From an uncultured Bacteroidales bacterium (GTDB taxonomy: Bacteria > Bacteroidota > Bacteroidia > Bacteroidales > Bacteroidaceae), in NCBI GenBank assembly GCA_937876995.1, contig CALEFD010000033.1:1-34094 (forward strand): a stretch of 34,094 bases of DNA, written 5' to 3'. The translations under genes were made by a program, and so were the position numbers. The stretch's first letter is position 1. The number at the start of each line of letters is the position of its first letter. Positions 26,895 to 34,024 of this stretch are shown here, piece by piece. The notes under the pieces are model-generated. The model made no database searches. It was not told where the DNA came from and saw only the letters and a list, made by a program, of their open reading frames with translations.

Positions 26895-27910
26895 TACCAA
26901 TTATGTATATCCGATGGGTCAACCACTGTCTCGGTCCAATTCTTTATCTGTATATCCACCGGCACTACTACAGCACCTTTTGATTCAAATTTCAAATCCA
27001 ACCGGTATTTGTTATCACTCTCAAAACCTGATATTCCTATGCTGACAGTTGCAGGTTTCTGCGCTACGCCATTCTTTGTGTATTCTATTGTCAAAGGAAG
27101 TTTCTTGTTGCCGCTTGCATCTGCAACAAACGGTACAATCAGAAAACTGGCAGCCTGTGCAGCAGTCTCTTTAGGTACAATATATCCGTTAAAGGGTAGA
27201 GAAACACTGTTTCCATTCCAAATAACAGAATTAAATATTCCGTTTGCTCGTTCCTGCGTAAACTGTTGGGTATAATTCCGCTGAGCATCAATTGACGGTA
27301 CCTTTTGACCATCAGTATCGGTACCTATAGACAACCCTGTTATTTTGAATTCAGTATCGAAACCTTCATAATAAGCCCAAATCTGGAAATTGGCCAAAAT
27401 ATGATGAAATGCAAGATTTACTGTCTTGTTATAGTTTTCCACGTATATTTTTGCACTATTGTTACTCAATGCCACAACATAATCTTTTGCTGTAGATTCA
27501 TTACTGTTCTGATATTGTGGTATATCAGATATTATAATACTATTTGTTCCGTCTGAAGTTATATTGGATGTGTATGGAGCGTATGCTATAAAAGAATAAC
27601 TTGTCTGCATATCCCAGTACCTTTTTGGAGAATAAGACCAACCTTCGTCATCTGAATAATTCAACATCTGATTATCAAATACCATAAAACGGTTACCGGA
27701 ATTGGTTAGTTGTTCTTTGTAACCATAAATGCCTATTGACACCTGTTGCAGACTGCCTACAGACTCTATCAAGGCTTTTGATTGGCTTACAGATGCAGCC
27801 ATATCAATTGCCACACCTTCAAGTACAGTCTCTGAACCGCCCCTACACCCTACTACCGATAATAATATCAGTAATAGAGGATATACTCCTATTTTAATCA
27901 ATTTATGCAT
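26894..27910 (-). CDS. Fimbrillin-family lipoprotein (338 aa)
   Basis: The start is the ATG at 27910; the TTG at 27913 is a less likely alternative. A lipoprotein signal ends in SVVGC (Cys22). The body is clearly a paralogue of the first ~300 residues of the 628-residue lipoprotein upstream: both have IGIYGYKEQL, RFMVF(D/E)NQ, YSPKRYWDxQT, YSFIAYAP, KDY(V/I)VAL and FHHILAN in the same order. This is the two-domain fimbrillin fold, with YSPK in the N-terminal domain and HHILAN at the start of the C-terminal domain. It is the first gene of the downstream transcription unit, with its own promoter, and is coupled by TAATG to the next gene. It is probably a structural or anchoring fimbrial subunit. 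Confidence 0.82.
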   Translation of the reverse strand: MHKLIKIGVYPLLLILLSVVGCRGGSETVLEGVAIDMAASVSQSKALIESVGSLQQVSIGIYGYKEQLTNSGNRFMVFDNQMLNYSDDEGWSYSPKRYWDMQTSYSFIAYAPYTSNITSDGTNSIIISDIPQYQNSNESTAKDYVVALSNNSAKIYVENYNKTVNLAFHHILANFQIWAYYEGFDTEFKITGLSIGTDTDGQKVPSIDAQRNYTQQFTQERANGIFNSVIWNGNSVSLPFNGYIVPKETAAQAASFLIVPFVADASGNKKLPLTIEYTKNGVAQKPATVSIGISGFESDNKYRLDLKFESKGAVVVPVDIQIKNWTETVVDPSDIHNW

Positions 27911-28004
27911 CAATCCTGTAATTCATCTTTTCTTAAAACAGTTGCGTTTTTCGGCATAATCTTTTACTAATACCTTACTACATAACAATGCAATACATAA
28001 TTTG

Positions 28005-28035
28005 CAAAAATAAACATTAAAAAATCATCAACAAA
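28005..28035 (-). promoter_or_regulatory. Promoter for the 338-350-1916-2446 aa gene unit
   Basis: On the minus strand TTTG (28035-28032) is followed after 19 bases by TATTTTTG (28012-28005), a good match to the Bacteroidetes promoter consensus. The inferred start near 27997 gives a leader of about 87 bases. Together with the terminator at 28055-28108 it shows a separate transcription unit. In the gene-free stretch 27,911-28,199 I see nothing else besides these two signals. Confidence 0.75.
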
Positions 28036-28054
28036 TCTAATTGTTCTTTTAATT

Positions 28055-28108
28055 AAAAAAAATCAAAGTGCAGTACTCTTCACCATAAGTGAAGAATACC
28101 ACACTTTG
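28055..28108 (-). terminator. Strong intrinsic terminator after the 628-residue fimbrillin gene
   Basis: On the minus strand the bases 28108-28089 pair with 28083-28064 over 20 positions, with three G·U pairs and no mismatch, around a 5-base loop. The outer part is CAAAGTG/CACTTTG and the inner part TCTTCAC/GTGAAGA. A run of eight Ts (28062-28055) follows after one A. It lies 92 bases after the stop codon. Confidence 0.92.
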
Positions 28109-28199
28109 AAACAACCAAAAACTAAATTATTTATAATATTCACTTTCTTCATTTCATATACATTTTCTGCCTACTTGCAACTTATCACCCTATATAGTT

Positions 28200-30086
28200 C
28201 TAATTACTGCTATTCGTGCCTTTTAGCGTAAGTCTGTAGTAACCGACCTTCACAATTTCCGGGTTCGTTCTATGCTTATAAGTTAAAGTCACTACTACAT
28301 CGGTATCTACCGGACATTTCTGCTTATACACCAAAGTATTCTTAATGGCATATTGATCATTACTGTACTGCCCTTGCATCTCTGCATATTGTGAAATATC
28401 TGTTCCATCCGCCGCAACAACAGTCCATTCCGGATTATAAAAATCTGGTGTAGTTTGATAATAAACTTGAGGTTTGTCATAACAGTTGGGATTACCAGTA
28501 TCTGTACTATATCTTGTTATATTACCATCAAAACCTAATCCAAAGGACAATCCTCTAGTTATTAAATCATCAAAAGTCAATCGTGTTGTTCTATCGAAAT
28601 CCATTACATTATTTTCGTAATCATAATTATCATTATTTGCTATATGAAAATATATTGCAGGGCCAGCATATCCGGTCTCATCAACTCTACATATTATTCT
28701 ACCTAACATTTTATAAATAACAACTTGAGAGCTTGCTAAATTTTGAGAATTTTCAAGGACAAACTTTTGGCTATTCTGATCATATTTCAAAAATAGTCTT
28801 TCCCCATTAGTATTGCGCGCAAATATATAACCATATGGATTTCCATCAGGGAATTCTCTATAAAGTTCTAAAGCTTCATTTATATCTGCAGTCAATGTCA
28901 ACTCGGTTTCATTTCCATTAGTTACACCCGCACTTAAATAATAATTAATTCCGTTATAGGTTACGTACAATGCTTGTTTATTCTCTTCTCCGGTTATTTC
29001 AGTTCCCTTAGAAGTATGCCAAAAATATTCATTTATTGTCGCTCCTGACAAAGCGCCTAATATTGGAGCGCCATTCTCTTCAGTGATTGAAAGAGAAATC
29101 TTTCTATCACCAAAAGAGATACCATAAGCTACAGGTCCCGGAACTACCTCTATGCCAGGGCCTGAAGGACCGGCAGGTTCATCGGTTACTGTAGATGTAA
29201 ACTTCAGGTTGACGGTATATACGGCATCACTTTTAAATTCCGTTATACCGGAATTAACTACAGCGCTTTTTTCTGCACCATTTTCAGTATAGGTAATAGT
29301 CAGTGGCAAATCTGCTCCTGCAGTAAATGGAGCCACTAAAAGATTCGCCACTTTATTTATAGCAGATTCAACTGCCATATTACCTTCAAACAATGAAATA
29401 GACGTTCCATTTAGAGTATCATCGATGAACGAACCGTCAGCTCTTTCATGTCCAAAGTTTTGTACATAGCTGCGCTCTGCATCATCTGCCGGAACTCTTT
29501 GATTATCTATATCCGCCCCTATTGTAATATTCTGTATCTTAAAATCTGAATCCCCTTCTTTATATGCTGTAATCTGTAAATTTGCCAATATGTGATGAAA
29601 ATTTAGGTTCACAGTTCCACCACCTTTTATATATTCGGTTGCTGCATCGCCGGCCAATGCTACTATATAGTCTTTCGATGATGTATCATCAGCATTTTGC
29701 CACTGCTGAATAGCATTTATAGTTATATTTGAATAGCCATGAACCTCTACATTATTTTCATCAAATGGAGCATATGCTATAAATGAATATTTCGTTTGGG
29801 TATCCCAATACCTTTTTGGAGAATAAGTCCAAGCACTACCTGAATACTCTAATCTCTGATTTTCAAAAACCATAAACCTCTTTTCTGAATCAGATAGTTG
29901 TTCTTTATAACCATATATTCCAATACCGGAATTTTGCAAATCAGAAACCGACTTAGTTATAGATTTTGTCTTTTGTACGTGTACAGACATATCTATAGCC
30001 AATCCGCTTGCGCCATAATCCTCTTCCGGAGTACAGCTTGCAAAGAGCCCTAAAACAGGAAGCAATATTTTACAAAATCCCTTCAT
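28200..30086 (-). CDS. Fimbrillin-family lipoprotein with large extra C-terminal region (628 aa)
   Basis: The start is taken at the ATG 30086, because it gives a compact lipoprotein signal (MKGFCKILLPVLGLFASC, Cys18). The open frame extends 14 codons further up but only adds a charged stretch. Residues 1-298 are a full fimbrillin, paralogous to the 338-residue protein (YSPKRYWD at about 88-95, FHHILAN at about 163-169). A Pro/Gly linker (about 299-318) leads to a 310-residue region unlike ordinary fimbrillins. It contains YVTYNGINYYLSAG and other Tyr/Trp-rich β modules resembling those in the first 900 residues of the 2446-residue protein. It could be a tip or side adhesin, or an adaptor between fimbria and giant protein; this is inferred. 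The gene ends its transcription unit. Confidence 0.8.
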   Translation of the reverse strand: MKGFCKILLPVLGLFASCTPEEDYGASGLAIDMSVHVQKTKSITKSVSDLQNSGIGIYGYKEQLSDSEKRFMVFENQRLEYSGSAWTYSPKRYWDTQTKYSFIAYAPFDENNVEVHGYSNITINAIQQWQNADDTSSKDYIVALAGDAATEYIKGGGTVNLNFHHILANLQITAYKEGDSDFKIQNITIGADIDNQRVPADDAERSYVQNFGHERADGSFIDDTLNGTSISLFEGNMAVESAINKVANLLVAPFTAGADLPLTITYTENGAEKSAVVNSGITEFKSDAVYTVNLKFTSTVTDEPAGPSGPGIEVVPGPVAYGISFGDRKISLSITEENGAPILGALSGATINEYFWHTSKGTEITGEENKQALYVTYNGINYYLSAGVTNGNETELTLTADINEALELYREFPDGNPYGYIFARNTNGERLFLKYDQNSQKFVLENSQNLASSQVVIYKMLGRIICRVDETGYAGPAIYFHIANNDNYDYENNVMDFDRTTRLTFDDLITRGLSFGLGFDGNITRYSTDTGNPNCYDKPQVYYQTTPDFYNPEWTVVAADGTDISQYAEMQGQYSNDQYAIKNTLVYKQKCPVDTDVVVTLTYKHRTNPEIVKVGYYRLTLKGTNSSN

Positions 30087-30104
30087 TCTATCTTTTCTTT
30101 GTGA

Positions 30105-30132
30105 CCGGAAGGGGACATTCAACCCCAACCGG
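30105..30132 (-). promoter_or_regulatory. Intergenic GC-rich stem-loop between two fimbrillin genes
   Basis: CCGG at 105-108 and GGGG at 111-114 (offsets from 30,000) pair with CCGG at 129-132 and CCCC at 123-126. The stem has two 4-bp blocks and a 2x2 internal mismatch, with an 8-base loop. It lies in the 72-base gap between the 506- and 628-residue genes. There is no T run, so it is more likely an mRNA processing or stabilising element than a terminator. Confidence 0.5.
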
Positions 30133-30158
30133 CCTATTTCATCTGTCAGATATTACAA

Positions 30159-31679
30159 TTAGTTTGCAATATCGTAGTTAACATCGTATTCTTCAACCCA
30201 GTCAAGAACTTCGGCAGAGAATTCAATGAATGACTCTTCGTACTCCTTACCAGGTTCTATTTCACCTGTTTCAGGATCCTTCTCAAGTTGACGCCAATCA
30301 TCAGGAACATTATCACCATTAGTATCAACGTAAACCAGAATAACATCCTTATCTTCAGGGTTGTTAGAATCACCGTCGGTAGGATTGCTGTTAGTTGAAT
30401 TAGGATCAACAGGAACTGTTACATTGCCACCATCCTGGTCAACATCATCAATCTTGCCATCGTTGTCGCGGTCAATACCACCTTCCAGTTTACCATCGCC
30501 ATCAATGTCTTCCCAAGCAACAGGATACTCTTTGGTTTCGCCTTCATCTATCTGACCATCACCATCTTCGTCTTCCCAAACAGTGATGTGATTTGGATCA
30601 TCCGGATTGTAGTTAGAACCTTCATTCTTCTCCTTATCACCACCATTATCAGAACCGTCCCAATCAACATCCCATTTACGGGTTGTCAGTTCAGGATTTA
30701 TAGCCATAACGTAGTTGTACTTGTTGTTTGGCAACCATTCGTAGATAGGCAGAGCCTCTGTAGATGACTTACTTACGCCCTTAATGCTTGACAAGCGCAA
30801 GCTCTTGCTCATTGTTACAGATGTATTGTCTTCATAAGAGATCTTGTATGTGATATTGATTACAGGATCCTTTTCATCTGCATCATTGTGGAAGAAGAGG
30901 GTCTGAGGCATAAGCAGCATATCAACTGCAATAGCTTGGTTTTCTTTAGTCAATGCCATTGTAGATGTTCCTACTCCCGGAAAATCGTAAGTAGTACCTT
31001 CTATTACTTCCCAAGCACCTTTTGCTTCGTGGTTGTTTACCCAACCTGTCTGAGTATATGAACCTTTGTTTGCAAGACGCTCTACATCAAATTTCAGAAT
31101 ATCAATACTGCTGATACCCTCCATATTAACATTAGGAGCAACCTTAGCATAGAAGTTCACATTACTAAGAATGTGGTTGAAGTTCATGTGAACTGTGTTG
31201 AACGGATTTGTATAATTGCGCTGTGCAATCATAAGATCCTGCTGTTCAGCAATTGCATCTTTCACTGTATAGTTTTCAACTGATATCATTTTGGTTTCTG
31301 CATCAAATGTGTAGAGTCCCTCTGCTGCGTATGGGAAGAAACCGTAGAAATCGTATTCTGATTCGCTAACCCAAGGCTTTTTAGGACTGTAGGTCCAAAC
31401 ACCTGCTTCGCTATCAGTACATTCTACCATCTGGTTGTTGAAAACAGCCTCTACTGAATCGCCGGTCTTCTGGAATCCATAGACTGCCATCTGTGAACCT
31501 ACCGGGAACGACTGGCCAACTCCTAACGAAGTACGTGTTGGGTTTTCAACAAAAGCGTTGGAGAACTCAATCAGATTTGAATACTCTTTAGTGTTTTCGT
31601 TAATTCCTTCAAGCATAGCACTCTCTGAGCAGCCTGCTACAAGCAGTGCCAAACCTAAAAATTGCAAACTTTTTTTCAT
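30159..31679 (-). CDS. Fimbrillin-family lipoprotein with Asp-rich calcium-binding-type tail (506 aa)
   Basis: The start is the ATG at 31679, giving the signal MKKSLQFLGLALLVAGC with lipid-modified Cys17. The ATG 14 codons further upstream would give a poor signal. The fimbrillin body (about 18-340) has the shared blocks VWTYSPKKPW (about 95-103), QDLMIAQ and NFNHILS (about 166-172). Arg49 in ENPTRTSLG could be the processing site used by gingipain-like proteases in this pilus class, an inference by analogy. Residues 341-506 are an acidic extension with Dx(D/N)xDGxxD motifs: EDEDGDGQIDEGE, DIDGDGKL, DRDNDGKIDDVDQDG and DTNGDNVPDDW. These resemble thrombospondin-type-3 or EF-hand-like calcium loops. 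The gene is flanked by intergenic hairpins. Confidence 0.83.
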   Translation of the reverse strand: MKKSLQFLGLALLVAGCSESAMLEGINENTKEYSNLIEFSNAFVENPTRTSLGVGQSFPVGSQMAVYGFQKTGDSVEAVFNNQMVECTDSEAGVWTYSPKKPWVSESEYDFYGFFPYAAEGLYTFDAETKMISVENYTVKDAIAEQQDLMIAQRNYTNPFNTVHMNFNHILSNVNFYAKVAPNVNMEGISSIDILKFDVERLANKGSYTQTGWVNNHEAKGAWEVIEGTTYDFPGVGTSTMALTKENQAIAVDMLLMPQTLFFHNDADEKDPVINITYKISYEDNTSVTMSKSLRLSSIKGVSKSSTEALPIYEWLPNNKYNYVMAINPELTTRKWDVDWDGSDNGGDKEKNEGSNYNPDDPNHITVWEDEDGDGQIDEGETKEYPVAWEDIDGDGKLEGGIDRDNDGKIDDVDQDGGNVTVPVDPNSTNSNPTDGDSNNPEDKDVILVYVDTNGDNVPDDWRQLEKDPETGEIEPGKEYEESFIEFSAEVLDWVEEYDVNYDIAN

Positions 31680-31720
31680 CTTTTTAAAATCGTTATTTAT
31701 ATAGTTAATAATATTTTTCA

Positions 31721-31763
31721 AACCTCGGTACGGTAGGAGCTCACGCCCGTCCGTACCTTGGTT
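31721..31763 (-). promoter_or_regulatory. Intergenic GC-rich stem-loop after the 369-residue fimbrillin gene
   Basis: GGTACGG (31727-31733) pairs with CCGTACC (31751-31757), and AACC (31721-31724) pairs with GGTT (31760-31763) beyond a 2x2 mismatch. The loop is 17 bases. It lies between the stop of the 369-residue gene and the next start. On the transcribed strand the hairpin is followed by an A-rich run, not Ts. A role as a 3'-end stabiliser or processing site is more likely than termination. Confidence 0.5.
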
Positions 31764-31777
31764 TTCTGTTTTTGCTT

Positions 31778-32887
31778 TTAATTTTCTTTTATTGATTCGT
31801 TAACCTCTAAATTACTACTATTATCATCTTGCCATACATATGCATCGGCATCAAATTCAATTGCAGAAGCACCAATAGTTATGTAAAGATTGTTTTGGTA
31901 ACCCTCCTGGAACGCAAGAGAATTGTTCTCAGTAACTCCAAATAAAGCGGCTAAGTTGTAATAGGCATAGAATTTCTCATTATCTATTGTATAGTTGATA
32001 TATAAATAAGGAGTTTCTTCTTTACCAGTTCCATCAAGTGCGACCTCTGAATATTCAGCCTCTTGTGGAATCAACAATCCCTGATATACAAACTTGTTTT
32101 CTGCAGTAATAGCAACAGTATTTGTTGTAGCATCTTCTACCGCATTAACAAGAGCTACTACATCAGAACCTTCAGTTGATAAAGCCCAACGATCATTTTC
32201 ATTAAATGAACCCTTAGATACAATTCCACCAATCTTTAGAGAATTCAGTGTCATAGTTTGACCATCTTCAAGACCATCACATTTAACACCTACATTCAAT
32301 CGGGAAAGGATATGATTAAACTTAAAATCAACTCGTGCTTTTGCAGACTGTGTAGTCATACCTCTTTCTATTGCATCTGCAATCATCAAATCAGTTTCAA
32401 CTTCTACGAAAGATATTGATGCATCAGGTTTTTGAGCTGGTTCTACTGCAAGAGATTTACCTTCTGCTACAAATTCCTCAATTTCAAAGATTCTGTCTGT
32501 TTCATTAAAAGAGAAGCCATCATTACCTACAGGAACAGCTGCATAGAAATTATATTTTGAAGCCACCTTATCCCAGAACTTCTTTGGTGAATAGGTCCAA
32601 GATTTAGTATCCGTTGCAAAGCTTACAGACTGAGCGTTGAAAACCTTCTGATCTTCATTCGCAGCGGTCTCTTCATTCTTAACGGTCTTCCAGCCATATA
32701 CAGTAAACTCTGTATAGTACTTTTCCAAGCCAACTGTAGTAGCATCGGCTTTAGTGCCAACAGCTTTCTGAGTATAAGTTGAAAAATCTATTTCAACCTG
32801 CTCTGCTGCAATGTTCTCACGAACTGAATCGTTAGAACATGCAGTAAGAGTAGCAACAGTTGCTAATATTAATAGACTCTTTTTCAT
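31778..32887 (-). CDS. Fimbrillin-family lipoprotein, probable main fimbrial subunit (369 aa)
   Basis: The protein starts MKKSLLILATVATLTAC, a lipoprotein signal with Cys17. It has the plain two-domain fimbrillin layout with no extra region: SWTYSPKKFW (about 97-105), ETDLMIADA (about 164-172), DFKFNHILSRLN (about 187-198) opening the second domain, and a closing block GYQNNLYITIGA. The blocks are shared with its neighbours. Its size, simple architecture and place near the front of the operon fit a major subunit, but that is inferred. The C-terminal half is the closest relative in the window of the fimbrillin half of the upstream chimeric gene. It starts 12 bases after that gene, leaving no room for its own promoter. 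Confidence 0.85.
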   Translation of the reverse strand: MKKSLLILATVATLTACSNDSVRENIAAEQVEIDFSTYTQKAVGTKADATTVGLEKYYTEFTVYGWKTVKNEETAANEDQKVFNAQSVSFATDTKSWTYSPKKFWDKVASKYNFYAAVPVGNDGFSFNETDRIFEIEEFVAEGKSLAVEPAQKPDASISFVEVETDLMIADAIERGMTTQSAKARVDFKFNHILSRLNVGVKCDGLEDGQTMTLNSLKIGGIVSKGSFNENDRWALSTEGSDVVALVNAVEDATTNTVAITAENKFVYQGLLIPQEAEYSEVALDGTGKEETPYLYINYTIDNEKFYAYYNLAALFGVTENNSLAFQEGYQNNLYITIGASAIEFDADAYVWQDDNSSNLEVNESIKEN

Positions 32888-32899
32888 AATCCTTATCTA

Positions 32900-33967
32900 T
32901 TATGGTTTAACCTGATAGCTACCATCTACTTTAGTAGCCCAATCATAAACTTTAGCATCAAATTTGATAGGAATACCTGCACCAATTGTTATATTAAGAT
33001 TATTCTGCCAGCCTTCACAAAAATCTATATTGCCAGTTCCATCACCATTAAATAGGTCAGCAAGGTTGTAATTGTAAGAATATTCTTGAGTATTAGTAAC
33101 AGTACCGCTAGTTGTAGATATTGAATAATTAATTGTTAAGTATGGTTTTGCAACTACTTCTCCATCTGATTTTGTACCATCCAAATTAATTGCTTCAACT
33201 TCTACTGTTTGAGGAATTACAAGACCTTGATATATCCATTGTTTACCCTCTGTTACTGTTAAATCTGTAGCATCACTAGCATTTGAAATTGTTGCAGAAC
33301 CAGAAGCTGTCCAACGTTCTACTGTTCCATTTGACAAATCAGTTCCACTCACTTTGCTTTCATCAAAATCACCTACATTCTTCATTTTATTAATAGTCAA
33401 GCTTTGCAATGTAACTTTTGCAGCAGACAAGTCACTTGCTTTAGCAATACTGATATTCAATCTTGATAAAATGTGATTAAATGTAAAATTAACAGATGCT
33501 GGTGTTAATGGACTACCAACAATTGGTAAATCCGATATCTTCTTGTGCTTAGGGAAATGTATACCTTTTTCATTCTTATACACGAAAAGAGTTTCTGAAC
33601 TTATATCAGAATTATTCGCCCATATACCAAGCTTAGCATGTGGCTCTAGAGATAAATATGTTTCAAGTTGCTGCAATCCAACATCAATTTTAGGTTGCTT
33701 ACATTCAATTATGAATAAGATATGTCTATAATCTCCACAATTGGCGATACTATCAAAAACAGCAATATCTACAGGATAATAGTCAAACGAAACTCCTTTT
33801 TCTCTTTTTGAGGCTTCAGATGGTGTTTGGGGTATTTTCCATTCATTCTTACCAAAAATAATTTGTCCTAATGACCAGCCGCCATTGATTAATTGTTCAA
33901 CCAATGGACCAACTACTAATTTCTGTTCAGGTGTATCTTTTAATTTTGAAACGATATCTTTGTTCAT
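32900..33967 (-). CDS. Chimeric gene: HsdR/N6-methylase-type nuclease domain fused to C-terminal half of a fimbrillin (355 aa)
   Basis: Residues 1 to about 150 look like the N-terminal domain of Bacteroidetes type I restriction or N6-methylase proteins: TPEQKLVVGPLVEQL, IIFGKNEWKIPQTPSEASK, and a PD-(D/E)xK nuclease site with Asp67 in YPVDIAV and Glu88-x-Lys90 in FIIECKQPK. From about residue 159 it is the second half of a fimbrillin (VNFTFNHILSRLN to CEGWQNNLNITIGAG), parallel to residues 186 onward of the 369-residue lipoprotein. It has no signal peptide or lipobox, so the fimbrillin half would stay in the cytosol. The frame is uninterrupted across the join near 33,495. It starts 57 bases after an XRE-type regulator and ends 12 bases before the next fimbrillin gene. 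It may be a real rearrangement product or an assembly artefact; either way the parent genes are both truncated. Confidence 0.85.
   Translation of the reverse strand: MNKDIVSKLKDTPEQKLVVGPLVEQLINGGWSLGQIIFGKNEWKIPQTPSEASKREKGVSFDYYPVDIAVFDSIANCGDYRHILFIIECKQPKIDVGLQQLETYLSLEPHAKLGIWANNSDISSETLFVYKNEKGIHFPKHKKISDLPIVGSPLTPASVNFTFNHILSRLNISIAKASDLSAAKVTLQSLTINKMKNVGDFDESKVSGTDLSNGTVERWTASGSATISNASDATDLTVTEGKQWIYQGLVIPQTVEVEAINLDGTKSDGEVVAKPYLTINYSISTTSGTVTNTQEYSYNYNLADLFNGDGTGNIDFCEGWQNNLNITIGAGIPIKFDAKVYDWATKVDGSYQVKP
33488..33509. repeat. Inverted repeat at the nuclease-fimbrillin junction
   Basis: ATTAAC (33488-33493) and GTTAAT (33504-33509) are exact inverted arms around a 10-base spacer. 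They encode residues about 153-160, exactly where nuclease-type sequence gives way to fimbrillin sequence. Arms of this length in AT-rich DNA can occur by chance. The coincidence of position is why it is listed. Confidence 0.45.
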
Positions 33968-34005
33968 AAATGGATTATATGTATTTAATAATTAGAAAAA
34001 TTTGT

Positions 34006-34022
34006 TGTCTTAATATTAGACA
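34006..34022. promoter_or_regulatory. Operator-like dyad between the XRE gene and the chimeric gene
   Basis: The 17-base element TGTCTTAATATTAGACA has 5-base inverted arms (TGTCT/AGACA) around an AT-rich centre. It sits within a wider repeat AATTTGT (33999-34005) / ACAAATT (34020-34026). It begins next to the XRE stop codon. It could be a binding site for an XRE-type dimer, or a small hairpin. No convincing promoter was found in this 57-base gap. Confidence 0.35.
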
Positions 34023-34024
34023 AA

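Noticed and set aside
27914..28063. Invertible promoter before the 338-residue fimbrillin gene
   Set aside because: The promoter is good, but I found no matching inverted repeats flanking it, so there is no sequence support for inversion.
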